From contig JANFOG010000013.1 of assembly GCA_024336345.1 (NCBI GenBank), positions 1,054,001 to 1,118,000 of the forward strand: a stretch of 64,000 nucleotides of DNA. The letters run 5' to 3'. The notes beneath the pieces are model-generated. The model was not told where the DNA came from, did not search any database, and saw only the letters and a list, made by a program, of their open reading frames with translations. The translations under genes were made by a program, and so were the position numbers. Shown piece after piece: positions 1-12,819 of the stretch. The stretch comes from Mariannaea sp. PMI_226 (lineage: Eukaryota; Ascomycota; Sordariomycetes; Hypocreales; Nectriaceae). Every line of letters begins with the position of its first letter. Position 1 is the first letter of the stretch.

Positions 1-1
1 A

Positions 2-1000
2 GGCGGGAGTGCGGGAAACTTTCTGACAATCGTCTCCTCTCTTACAACCTCCACCTTCGCATTTCTTGGGACAGAATTGATCGGTGTAACTGTTGGCGAA
101 GCCGAGAATCCGCGCCGAGATATTCCCCGGGCGGTCAAGTTAACCTTTTTCCGAATCGTATTCTTCTATGTCTTTGGTGTCTTGCTCCTAGGCATGAACA
201 TTCCTTACAACGCACCGGCGCTGATAGTCGCAAATGGAAAAGCTACATCTGCGTCAGCATCTCCATTCATTGTTGCCATGCAGAGCGCTGGTGTTACTAC
301 CTTACCGGGTATCATGAACGCCTGCCTGCTATTTTTCATCTTCTCTGCCGCAAATTCCGACCTCTACATTGCCTCTCGTACCATCTATGGTCTCGCTGTA
401 GAAGGGAGCGCTTTCAGGATTCTGGCACATACCGATTCTCGTGGCGTACCTATTTATTCTCTATGCCTTTCAGCATCGTTTTTGCTTCTGGCTTTCCTCA
501 GCGTCTCCGAAAGCTCAGCTACCATCTTCAAATATTTCGTTAATCTGGTCACTGTCTTCGGCATCATGACTTGGATCTCGATATTCATCGCTCACATATG
601 TTTTCGACGAGCCCGCCGCGCTCAGGGCATCGCCGACTCGGCTCTTGTCTACGTCGCGCCTCTTGGTGTGCACGGCTCCTGGTTTGGCCTTGGAGTCTGC
701 ACCTTCATCGCCATATTTAAGAACTATTCTGTATTCATCCACAGCAGCGTAACCGGAGGCTCATACGGGAGTTTTGATTACAAGACATTTATCACGGGCT
801 ACCTAGGTATCCCTTTGTATTTCGCTATGTATATTGGGCATAAGCTGGTTTTCGGTCACCGACCTATTGATCCTCTGACTGCTGATCTTCACAGTGGTAA
901 AGAAGCAATTGATAACGAGGAGGCTGAATTTCTAGCTAATAGAGAAGCAAACGGAGGCAGGGCTCGTGGATGGTACAAGTTAGTCAGCTGGCTGTTCTGA
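2..1000 (+). CDS. Amino-acid permease, C-terminal part (5' end outside window)
   Basis: Plasma-membrane amino-acid/proton symporter of the fungal yeast-amino-acid-transporter (YAT/AAP) family. The frame is already open at base 2 and reads FLGTELIGVTVGEAENPRRD, the hallmark TM6-loop motif of this family, so this is the last ~332 residues of a protein usually ~530-580 long. Several hydrophobic helices follow (residues with LLLGMNIPYN, LLFFIFSAANSDLY, FLLLAFLSV, WISIFIAHI), with the conserved SAANSDLYIASRT segment. The C-terminal tail is hydrophilic and ends GWYKLVSWLF, typical of intracellular tails. No intron is apparent in this part. Which amino acid it carries cannot be told from this fragment. 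The first ATG-like codon inside the window is not the true start. Confidence 0.9.
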   Translation, partial: GGSAGNFLTIVSSLTTSTFAFLGTELIGVTVGEAENPRRDIPRAVKLTFFRIVFFYVFGVLLLGMNIPYNAPALIVANGKATSASASPFIVAMQSAGVTTLPGIMNACLLFFIFSAANSDLYIASRTIYGLAVEGSAFRILAHTDSRGVPIYSLCLSASFLLLAFLSVSESSATIFKYFVNLVTVFGIMTWISIFIAHICFRRARRAQGIADSALVYVAPLGVHGSWFGLGVCTFIAIFKNYSVFIHSSVTGGSYGSFDYKTFITGYLGIPLYFAMYIGHKLVFGHRPIDPLTADLHSGKEAIDNEEAEFLANREANGGRARGWYKLVSWLF

Positions 1001-2701
1001 GCCGCCACTGTTATTCAATCACGACTGAGTCAACCCTACGCATGTCTCTGGATCAACAATATTGTTCTCTAACATAGTAAATGCTTCTCCGAGGGAATAC
1101 TACTAGCTAATGTTACGCTCCAAGGAGGCCAGGACATTAAATTTGGGCCAGTACGAAGTGAAGATGCAATCGAGGTGCATGATGCGCCATTCGATATTAC
1201 GTATTCAGAGATCCCACGCCAAGGATTCTATGAGACTATCTGCGGAGGCTCCGTCATAGTAGTTGCGTACATACAGTTCCCTGTCACGTCTTTATTGATG
1301 GACTGGTGCAAGCCAAAACCCGGAATAGTCGATTTGAAAGTCAGTCCCTTGAATGTGCTATGAAAATCCAGAAGGAAAAGCGTGGTCTTGGTGTAAATGC
1401 CCGTTAATGAATGGTGACTGTGACTATGCATATTGACGATACAGTCAAGCAATAATGAAGGTCCGCAAAGTCGCCCCATATTGATAGAACCATTTATCCG
1501 CAGCTACTTTGACCACATATGTCAATGTTTTGATCATAGATTGTCTTTCCAATCAATTATAGCATATATAATCCAACGATCATGAGACTTACCACGCAAA
1601 ATCTCGCTGCCTTGGCATCTGAACACTGATGCGTGGGTGCTTAGCAATCCATGATAGTGGCAGACAAGTCCGAAACCGTGGGTAACGACGAGGGCGCATA
1701 AGATGAGCCTAGAGGCAACGCCGGCCACTTTCCGGTTCGAACGCCTGACGGGCGCAGAGTACCCGGCCAAGCGGATGAGAAATATTAGTATTATTAATAG
1801 ATTATTCTGTTGAGCTTTGGCCTTATACGTTATGTTCGCTAACTGTTCATCTTCCTTGAGACCAAGAGTTTACTAGTCCGGTCATTCGCCTAGGGCGACA
1901 TGACGTAGGGCTCCGGAATCCACCCGGATAACTTATTTCGTTGCGACTTGATGCCACAGCTCACCTGCCACGGTAGTCTTTTGGAGGAGGCTCGTGGAGG
2001 TTACTCCGCTCGAACTGTCAAGTTCAGAGAGGTCTAGGTCTGTACCTTACCTGTTCACGATAAGAGTACATAGAAGCGCAATCGAGCACCACCTCTTATC
2101 ATTTCATTAGTTATTAAGTGTGCACGGGTTGTTCTCATGAATTATTTTTCTTCAAGTGTCGGCCGAGACATTTCTCATCATATTTAACTGTATGGGATGG
2201 GTCAATGTTCACTTCAAATGCCAGTCCTTGATCGCTGCTTTAATTAAGTTGAACAAAATATAAATGTAGACTCCGCAAAAATCGTCAGAGCCCTTTACTA
2301 AAGAGTAGATAGAGGAAGACTATGCCAGTCCTTCCGCCAATTTTCTATTTTCTTTGGCCAAATCCTTTGGAAAACTGGTTCAATTGTAGTTGGAAGCGTA
2401 TCTTCGAGGAACTCAGAACTTACTGATTGGGCGGCAAGCTGGGGCAGGACTGCTCAATTCTGCAACTCAATCTCTCGAAAACATAGCTTGTCGGCGCTAT
2501 CATCTCGGATGCTGCATTGAACAACCTGACGACGAGAAATAACGTTGAAAATGGCTTCAATTCTGTTATCGACTTCGACATCCCATTCAAAACAACTTCT
2601 GCAGGATCGCCGAAAAAAGTTGTCCACTAATGGGTAGCTTCTGGCTTGCAGGGGTCAAGAGGCAGCCAGTTTGCCTCTAGAGATGGCCTCAAACACCCCC
2701 C
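1001..2701. other. Intergenic, no convincing gene
   Basis: Between the permease stop and the F-box-like locus. Open frames here are all under 85 codons and carry no recognisable motif. The one structured element is a tRNA-like sequence near 1705-1771, listed separately. Confidence 0.6.
1705..1771 (+). repeat. tRNA-like dispersed element, copy 1
   Basis: Holds GAGCCTAGAGG (1705-1715), close to a Pol III A box, and GGTTCGAACGCC (1734-1745), a very good B box. The box spacing is only about 18 bases and no acceptor or T-stem pairs, so it is not a functional tRNA. By eye it aligns with a minus-strand element at 35033-35099 (shared GAGCCTAG-GG, CACTT-CCGG, AACGCC blocks). Best explained as a tRNA-derived SINE fragment or a decayed tRNA; the alignment was not computed. 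Confidence 0.35.
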
Positions 2702-3850
2702 TCACGAAGTCTTCATCAAGGGCACCATTGAGAAATGCATCCCTGATATGTCCGTTCGTGGAGACATATAGGTATGACCGACATTATCTGGAAACGCGCG
2801 TTGGTCGAATTCGTCGAAGGTCGCGTCATTTGGTGGTTCTGGTTCAATTCTCATGTCGTCATGGTCCTCATGCCAAGCGAACACATCCCAATCTGAGCAG
2901 TCCAGTGTAAGGGTCACGTCTTGTAAGAGAGGTAAGGATCCCGTGGCCGCGTACGTGGCCACCTCAAAAGTGTCGCCCTTTGAACGCTTGACAGTGGTAT
3001 TCAGCTGACGCAGTAAAGGGCAGTGTGTCGCTACTTGGATGGTATTATGATATGACTCCATGAGGCCGTCAACGTGCAGAGGTATTGACAAGTTTTGCAG
3101 CATTGAACCATAATGTTGTACAATCGGGCCAATGATCACTTCTTGGTCCATCTGAGACACAACGATTTCCATCAATGGATTCAAACTGAGAAAGAACGGC
3201 CGAATCCTTGTCCAGTAAATTTCGTCTGACCTGTTTCTGGTTCTAGAGTCGTCTAAACTTAGAGTGATTGCGTCTAGGTCTGGAAAATGGCATTTTGTCT
3301 CCAAGAATTCGGGGACGCCTTAACGAGCCGTCCAGCCTAGCTTCAACCTGCCTGGTGAGTCACGCCGTAGAGTGACGTGGGCTAGACTTGGAGCCATTCC
3401 AGCGACCAGAGCCATTACTATTTCATGATCATAGTTAAGCCGATAATAAGAGTTGTTGTTGAACATCGCGTCATCTAAAACTTCAATACTATATAAAAGT
3501 GGGGAGGTGACAAGCTCGAATTCATCCTCATCCATCTCTCCAACACAAAGGTGCTTAGGTCTCAGAGACTGAACATGGAGGCAATAACCTAGCACATTCG
3601 TTCTTAGAGCTTGAAGAAGACTTAATGGGAACTCAGAAGTGCACGTAAAGGCAACATCAGCGAGTGATAGCAAGTCAAATATGAGATTACATAAGGGTCT
3701 CCAGGCCGCGTCTGGTGATATAGGCATCTCTGATTTGGTCGCCTCCACATGGTCTATCCCAGCAGGTCGAGTTGAGTTGGGATTCTGTACCTTTTCTATT
3801 AATTTGGAAATCTCGGTGTCGCTTTTAATGAGACTTTTAATTATATGCTA
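2702..3850 (-). pseudogene. F-box/LRR-like hypothetical protein, decayed or mis-startable
   Basis: One minus-strand frame stays open from 3850 to 2702 except for a TAA at 3322-3320. The translation has the loose Leu-rich pattern of fungal F-box-associated LRR proteins (e.g. PLLRQLNTTVKRS, LQNLSIPLHVDGL, PDLDAITLSLDD). No F-box is seen at the N-terminus, and the first in-frame ATG is at 3727. Two readings are possible. Either the gene is a pseudogene with a nonsense codon and a lost 5' end, or a 51-base intron (3324-3274, GTTAAG...CCTAG) removes the stop in frame, giving 324 residues from the ATG at 3727. The donor is weak and no clear branch site is seen, so I favour decay. The function of such proteins, if made, would be substrate choice in SCF ubiquitin ligases, but without the F-box this is not supported. 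Confidence 0.45.
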
Positions 3851-4465
3851 GGTTTGCTGGCACGCAGTCCGTCTGGACGGCTGAGTATATACTCAGAAGG
3901 CCTCGAGACTGATTAATACCTCGCAAGAGCCTGATTGCTGCCACCTGACCCAGGCTTTGTGAAGACCGGTGAAATGAGTAGATGCGTTCGCTAGCGCGGC
4001 GTGGGCAAATACACAACGTCTTTTGACTCCACTATCGACTAGGCCTCAAGGCATCGCTAAATCCGTACAGTAGGCAACAGCGTAATAATAACCTGGAAAA
4101 AGATGCCTATAGCTACTGGGAGGCTAACAAAAACTTAAAGCGGGCAGACCTGTTGATGGCTTCATTTAATCCAGCAGTACGCGTCATCTTCTGCTTAGGC
4201 CCCGCGACGAAGAAACACCGGCTAATAGTATTTTCAGAGTCCGTCAATACAGATCTATGCCTTGTTAGACTTAATCTGACGAAGAATTGGCGATTTAATG
4301 GTTGCCTAAAATCGATCCCCTTAGCACCATTCAATGGTATATCAGTTGTCCTTTCGACTCTCACTGCTTGCGAGGTGTTTGTTTCGTGCAAGCGGAATCA
4401 ACCCCATATCTAAACTCATATTCACCAACCATCTCGTTCCCTCTCATTCGGAAAAAGGAGCCAAA
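3851..4465. other. Intergenic between divergent loci
   Basis: Upstream of the ABM-protein gene (+) and of the F-box-like locus (-). I see no further gene; short overlapping frames on both strands around 4113-4413 are mirror images without motifs. Confidence 0.55.
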
Positions 4466-5203
4466 ATGACAATCACCGAAGTTGGTTGTATGGGCGTTAA
4501 ACCAGGCCTCAATATCATGAATCAGGTCACTTGGGAGGGTCAGATTTTGACTAATACCTGGAAGACCGTGATTGCAAAACCAGGCGGTCCCTATCGGGTT
4601 TATTGGGGTTTGGAAATGGACAACACATCCAGAGTGTGGGCTTTCTTTGACTGGGATTCAGTTGAGCAACACCAGAAATTCGCTCAATCGTAAGTAAAAA
4701 TAAAAAATAAAAAGGGTGATTTTTCACACATTGACCAACTTATTTCTTCTAGTCATGGCGCGGAGGCAGTGAAACACCTCCCTGAGATTTGCACACACGG
4801 AGAGTTCACTAAGCATCTCACCATGGTTCCATCCTCAGATGTCCTGCGATCTCCATTGATAGAGGTTCTACTAACATACTTCACTGCGGATATTACACGG
4901 AGTGATAAAGCTGAGGCATCTGTGAACCTTGAAACCATCCTAGCAAAGACCTTTGCTGGCTGTTCTAGTGTGCAAAAACTGGCTCACGGCTGGGGCTTGC
5001 AGAACGACTTTCCCGTGAGGGGCAAAGAGGAGCAATTGGGTTCCATTCTTGTGGCCTTCGTTGGTTGGGATAGTGTCGGTGCGCAGACCGAATTTTATGA
5101 AAGCGATGCTTACAATAAAGGGGTCGAGCTTATTAAAAACATGAAGGGCAATATTGGCTTTTACAGCTTCAGAATGAATTGTCAACATCTAGAGAGGCAC
5201 TAG
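4466..5203 (+). CDS. Tandem ABM-domain (dimeric alpha-beta barrel) protein
   Basis: Predicted small cytosolic protein of 224 residues, exons 4466-4689 and 4753-5203, joined across a 63-base intron (GTAAGT...TTCTAG). Each half has the ferredoxin-like features of the antibiotic-biosynthesis-monooxygenase (ABM) fold. Half 1 has a strand YRVYWGLEMD and VWAFFDWDSVEQHQKF. Half 2 has KLAHGWGLQ, ILVAFVGWDSVGAQTEFYES and a terminal GFYSFRMN strand. The repeated [FV]xWDSVxxxxxF signature shows an internal duplication. Known members are heme-free monooxygenases or dimeric barrels with no enzyme role; no catalytic residue lets me choose. The ATG at 4466 is preceded by CCAAA, a good fungal context. Confidence 0.75.
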
Positions 5204-5638
5204 GGACAATGTTCTTTTGGCTCTGTCACTCCGGATCAATCGCGCGACCTGGGAGAGCTGGATGAGCCCCCTCAGCACTAGATCTCCTGTATAATAACAT
5301 AACATTTTGTTGAGCGGTTGGCAGAACTAAAATAGAACTTATTAGTATTGATTGAGTACAAAATTAATTTGAGTGTCCCTTTCTCAGCTTGTGAAATGAC
5401 TACGCAAGAATGACTCATTTTGGGTTCGGACCTTAGTCTCAAAGAATTTACCCGACAGGAGAGCAGCCTCGCCCGCCTGGCTTTAGATTTTTGCAGAAAG
5501 TCTGGAGCTGGAAACAGTTATATAATTGATGTTCTGTCTACCCGCCTGGTAAGAGCCGGATTCTCTTCTCTGATTTCCAACTGTGGTAATGAATGTAGCT
5601 CTCATAAAAATATGAGCGAAGTAATAATTGCATTCCTT
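5204..5638. other. Intergenic between convergent genes
   Basis: Tail-to-tail spacer between the ABM gene (+) and the sugar porter (-); AT-rich, presumably holding both 3' ends. Nothing else seen. Confidence 0.55.
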
Positions 5639-7263
5639 TCACTTCTCTTCCTTGTGTTCGAATGTCTCTCCAGCTTCCATCTCACTCTTTTCCTTCTGAG
5701 CAATTGTCAACTGAACAACATCTGCTTCGTCTCCATCGAAAAACTTTGCAACCTCTTCCATTGGGGTGTACTTTGTCTCAACCACATATTTCCAGATGAC
5801 AAATACTTCCAGCACGAGGAAGCAGCAATAGAAAATATAATACTTCCAATGGATTGCATCCAGAGCAATACTATTAATATACTGGTTGAAGAAGACGGCT
5901 ACCAGGATGACTAAGGATGCAATAATACTGCCCTTGGCTCGCAGACCGTATGGGAGAATCTCAAACTGGTACGCTGAAAAGATTCCAGACCTGTAGGATA
6001 AGGTTAGTTGATGCCCTTACGCGTGTAAGAACTCAGGACTTACTTGAGGTTGTAAAAGAACTGGTAGCAGAATATCATGACAACGACACCCTTTCCAAGG
6101 CCCGCTTCCTCATGGATAGCATATCGTGCACTAAGAATAGTCCATATGACGAAAGTAATCAGAGTGCCAATCGTTCCCGTAAGGTACAAAGGTCTGCGCC
6201 CAAAGAAGTCGATGAGGAACGCAAATACTACAGAAATGAGCAAACCCCAGGACTGCAAACCAGCATTGATACCAAGCTGATCTTGGGCACTAGTGATACC
6301 AATTGATTTCATGATGAGGCTCAGGTAGTAAGAAACGAGGCCGTTTCCAGACCACTGGCTGAAAAGGGACAGAGCGCAGATCAGGCCGATTCGTTTTCGG
6401 TTGCCGGGCGTTTTGATGAAATCAACGTACTTGGTACTGTTGGCCGCCTCTTTGTCAAGCATGAATGAAGTCCGAATTTCGATGTATTCAAGCTGCACGA
6501 ACTCGTTCTTCTCATCGCCGTCTCCATGATAGTAGGCTAAGACTTTCAGGGCCTTCTCTGGTTCGTCGCGGCTAATATACCAACGAGGACTCTCGGGTAT
6601 GAACCAAATAAAACAGAGCACAATAATACTGCACACGCCCTGAAGCAGTGACGGAAGACGCCAAGCCCACTCACTTTGGATCTTGAGGGTGCCAAAAGTA
6701 ACCCAAGATGCTATGAAAGAGCCTATTCCATAGCAAACACCCACAAAGGTGCAGAGGATGGCACGGTCTTGTGGATGGGAGATTTCAGCAACTAGAAGAG
6801 GCGCTGCTGCTGTTGCGATAACCATTCCAAAGCCCAGGAGGAAACGCGCGGCAACAAACATGCCAAAGTTCAGTGCGCCAGTTTGCAGGCCGACACCGAC
6901 GAGCACGATGAGTGATCCCACTACGATGCCGGATTTGCGACCGTAGCGATCTAGCAAGGGGGGAATAATAGGTAATCCGAGAATTGACCCGAGACTCATT
7001 GATGCGTTAAAGAATCCAAGGATGGGTCCGTGGGGATTTTGGAAATAGTTTTGCCAATAAATCAGACTCTGGAGTCCGTTCATCATTGATCCATCAAAAC
7101 CATTAGCAACATTGGTGAGCGCCAGAATAAAGCAGTACAGGTACAGCTTGCGGAGGCGCGCATTGTTCCACCACTTGACACGAGGATGTGCTGTATTGGC
7201 CAGAAAGAAGTAACCAGCCGGAGGCTTTTGATGGGCCTGAGGCTGGGCGGAATCGAGTTTCAT
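5639..7263 (-). CDS. MFS sugar porter (hexose/lactose-permease type)
   Basis: Sugar/proton symporter of the plasma membrane, 523 residues, two exons: 7263-6044 and 5990-5639, intron of 53 bases (GTAAGT...CTACAG). Family marks: LDRYGRKSG after TM2, RFLLGFG, FIPESPRWYIS closing the N-terminal six-helix half, DFFGRRPLYL in the second half, and ETKYTPMEEVAKFFDG after TM12. About twelve hydrophobic stretches are visible and the length is normal for the family. The C-terminal exon was found on the antisense side of a longer plus-strand frame. It is divergent from the GH43 gene at 8949 across 1.7 kb, which suits co-regulated uptake of the sugars that enzyme releases (inference). Substrate unknown. 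Confidence 0.92.
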
Positions 7264-7354
7264 AGTAGTTCAATGAACGAATGAAAATATCTTGGTAGGA
7301 GAAGGAAATGATTTTCTTGTCTTAATTCATTCATCAAGGAGGAAATGAAGCAAT

Positions 7355-7366
7355 ACTTATATAAGT
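7355..7366 (-). promoter_or_regulatory. Palindromic TATA element of the sugar porter
   Basis: ACTTATATAAGT, a perfect palindrome about 90 bases upstream of the porter ATG at 7263; position fits a TATA box. Confidence 0.4.
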
Positions 7367-8852
7367 AAACGTTTCTTAGTAGGCTACCTTTTGCCATTAT
7401 CAGCATCCTATATTTCCAAGTGTGAGCAGTGGACCATTGTGAACAGCCTCCCCGACTTTCCTACCCGAAAGTGGTAGTAAACACGGCAACTGTGTCATGG
7501 AGGGTGACCAAGCGTCAGCTCATACACAGCCATAGTCCAAAACAAAATAAGCCGGACAGATAGTCTGAAAGTCCCAAAGTCGCGGTGCGTGTGAATTGCA
7601 TGGCTTATTTTGTCATCTGACAATAGTTGTATTTTTGCTTACAACGGCGACGTGATTACTGGCCTCTGTCCCTCCCTCCCTCCCCGTAAGGTACCTACAG
7701 TATAGATTACCTAGGTAGAGAACCCCACCGGGTAAACCTCAATTGCATAGGCTGGTTGGCTGGTATTCAGCACGGACTGTCAGTTCTTCCTGTCCATGCT
7801 ATTCTCACTTGGGGGATTGGACTGTAATGTGCGGAGGGATTTCGGCTAAGGTAAATTGAGATTCAATAGTACCCAATGCATGTATGTATTCCGCCTATAT
7901 ATTCCGGCTATATTCAAAGTTTACCTAAATGTATGGCATGATTCATGTGCGAAAACTATCACTATTTGCGAAATAACTTGGTCAGATCGATCGGGTGACG
8001 GCAGCAACTCAAGTAGTCAAGGTCTGGGGTTGTTGTATTTGCTCGTACAGTGCTGTAACTGAAACTACTGCCCTACCTAATGAGAGGCGTCAAATTTGTG
8101 GGACCTCTTCCTGTTATTGGAGCGCCTATGCTGCGTTGTGGAGAGGCTCCAAAAGTCGATTAGATGATTTGATGATCCAGCCTCTTTGGAACTAATCCCT
8201 GTGGTGAGCCGCATGAGCATGGGGGAGGGGCCCCCATTTTTTGTGTCAATGCTGGCCAATCTTGACAGCAGCTCGTATAAATAAATACGTACTTCGAAAG
8301 ACGATACCTACTATGTAGTTCCCCCTCAGTTATAGAGACGACCGAATGGGGGATATTGAGGAGGTTGTCCAACCTGCTGACAGTCAGTGACAGTGCACGT
8401 AAAGGTTCAGGACCAATGACGTTCGTCTAGTACCTAACTTGTCCGTGCAGATGTGGGCCCGGTTCTTTTGGCGGCTGCATCACTCCGCATAATAAGCGGC
8501 ACCGGCTGAGGAGCATCATGATTCACGGGCCTGGGGAACTTGCGAAGCCAAGAAAGAAAAAAACCTTACTAGGACACGGCAATAACTTCTGAGCTGCCGG
8601 TAAAATTGAATGCTGATGGCACAATTCACAATTCACCTGTTGGTGAGTCACCCGGTGGCAGCGGGAACATTGTAAGGTCTTATGTTAGGCTCTTTGTATC
8701 GAAATCAAAATCACCTTTACCTAGGTACTCAAATGAAAGTCCATGCTGACAAAGTCCGGCTAATGAAGATGCAGAGCCGGCAGAACGACCATAGCTAGTG
8801 GTCAAGGCTTTGGAGAAGTACCATAACCCCTTCACTACCCTTCACAGCATAG

Positions 8853-10570
<1,718 letters not shown>

Positions 10571-11565
10571 AAAGTCACCTTTCATCATAAATCAACTGTT
10601 TTGGGCTTGTTACGAAATGCCACAGGGAGGTCAAACTTTCATAGTGTACACTGTTCCAGAGCAGGCTCCTGCAAAGAGAATTAGAGATTGGCGAGTTGAT
10701 TCCACAAGGGAAATCACCATGTGTGCCTCTTTGGGTAACTGGTGTCAGAAGCTGCTAAATTTGATCTTGATACAATAGACATGCTTGAACTATCCGTACG
10801 TAGCATCCACCTGTACGAATTATTGACTTGTGTTTTCTGCCCGGACGAAATAAGTAGCAGCCCAGATGTAGTGCCGCATTAGATTTTTGGAAGCTGTACC
10901 CAAACTGCAGCTTTGCTTGCAGAGAAAAGCAGATAGGATTGAAGTGATTATTATTATAGCATTTTCGATCCTTGTTTGGCAAGGAAAAGGGTCTCGCCGA
11001 ATCCCAGCTATTTAGTGGTCTAGAGTCCACTATTCCATATGTTGGTGTATGATTTGAGAAATTCCATTCTCACCATGTGAACCACGATCAGCTGGACGCG
11101 CCAGTAAACTTTTCTAGCCTACCAGGTGTGGTCAGCCGAGTCTCCCACCATGTCGTCCTGGAGATCCACAATATGCGCACGTATCCTAATGTGTGATATA
11201 TTGGGAATCTAAACATCGCGAGCGGCGAGCTGCGAGCTGCCAAGATGCACGTATCAAAAACACTAGGACCATCAACGGCCTCCACACTGAAGATAACATA
11301 AGGCGAGACTTTCTCTTATTCGCCTAAAGAAGAGATGGAGGAAAGCAAGGGAAACACTTGGGTACATTATTTGACTAGCCTACACTAATCTCGATGGTTT
11401 CGTATCCCGAGAATCCTTGAATGTGTTGAAAATGGACTCTGAACTATTAACGTGGCTAGGGAACAACAGCCGCTGAGCTGAGTGCACATATTACTAGTCA
11501 CCCCAATCTTGCTGTTCCCTAACCAATTGCCTGATCCCACTTTCACATAATTTTCCTACTATTCG
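10571..11565. other. Intergenic between convergent GH43 and propeller genes
   Basis: About 1 kb holding both 3' untranslated ends; no supported gene or repeat. Confidence 0.55.
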
Positions 11566-12819
11566 TCATGTCAATGGAGCGTTGTCACGCAGCACGTCTT
11601 CCAAGTTCACCACAGTAGCGGTGAAAGGTGTGCGAAGGCCGAGGCCAATGTTGTCGTAAGTTTCCCCGCCAAAAATCATGAGATGGTCCGGACGCGAGCC
11701 AAGAATGTGAATGGCACGACTGTAAGTGGCGCCAGCGGGTGTTGGGTGTTGCTCCCATCTGTTAATATCTCCGCCGAAGCGGTTGGTGTAGACTTGCCTA
11801 TGGTCCGCATCTGATACAACAATAGTACCTTTGGGGCCACCAGCCGGACTCCAAACAACATAAGGACTGGCGTTGGGGACTATCTCGTCATTGACAACAA
11901 TTGGCAGACCTTCGGAGAAACGGAAATCCAGCGGGGAATCAGCTAGGCGGTAATAAACCGGATAATTGGCCCCATGGGAGCTGGAGTTTCCCGCAGGAAA
12001 CTCATGAACGAGAATCCATTTCCTGACAGGTGGCATCCAAGCAATCACAGTCATACCTGGTCGTGCCACATACTCGTCGTAAGCCACATCATCAACTGGA
12101 GCATCCCAATTTCGCAGGTCTCTCGAGACCTGGTGCGATAACTTCTGGCCGTGTTTGGGGTCTCGCTGATCAGAATAGTAGCATATAAGGGTGTTTTTAT
12201 AGTTCCTAGGATGCTCTAGTAAGCGTTGAAAAGGTCAAGTCCCACCGTGTCGCGAACAGACTTACAAAAGATAAGGCTCCCACACAGGAGTAGCCCCATT
12301 GGTTGTGTTTGGCGGCCCGCCCTGAGCGACATGACTTACAAACGTCCAGGACCTGGCTCGGTCGGTACTGGCGTAAAGATCAATTCGAGTACCTTGACCA
12401 CTCCAGCTATTGCCAGAGGCCAGAATCGTACCCGGATGGAAGTCTCCAACACGGTCGGTTAGCTCCGTGAGAGCTGGTTGCGCCGGGAAACCCCAGCCAT
12501 TTACCGTATCATGAATATCAGACACCCATTTCCAACTAGCACCACCATCCTTGCTTTCAAATACGGGGAAGTACGCTGGGTTACGCCCAGACAGTGCGGC
12601 AGTTGCCAATATAGTTCCGTCTCTCAGTTCAGTATACCGCGGATAAGTAACAGCCTCACCCTTTTCGGGTTTATAAATTGTGTTATTCACAAAGTATCCG
12701 AATGGACGTGCCGGGCCCGTCGGCGGTGGTGGTGGCGGTGGTGGCGCTTGCTTGGGCGGCGCGGCGGTCACCACACTTCCAGACACCAGCAGCGCGATGA
12801 AAGCACGCAGCACCAACAT
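11566..12819 (-). CDS. Secreted BNR/Asp-box beta-propeller, GH93-like exo-arabinanase candidate
   Basis: Exons 12819-12266 and 12205-11566 give 397 residues; the 60-base intron (GTAAGT...CCTAG) joins EPYLL to NYKNTLICYYSDQRD in frame. A nearer TAG acceptor would put a stop in frame and is rejected. A signal peptide is clear (MLVLRAFIALLVSGSVVTAA), followed by a run of eight prolines. Asp-box repeats (S/T-x-D-x-G-x-x-W) are seen in ESKDGGASWKW and, degenerate, in ASTDRARSWTF, typical of six-bladed sialidase-like propellers. Fungal proteins of this kind with YPRYTELRDGTILAT include GH93 exo-alpha-1,5-L-arabinanases, which release arabinobiose. The convergent GH43 neighbour supports an arabinan/hemicellulose role, but the catalytic residues of GH93 were not checked, so plain BNR protein is the alternative. 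Confidence 0.8.

Noticed and set aside
5420..5914. 164-codon plus-strand frame
   Set aside because: It is the antisense of the sugar-porter C-terminal exon, which has the ETKYTPMEE motif and a perfect splice phase.
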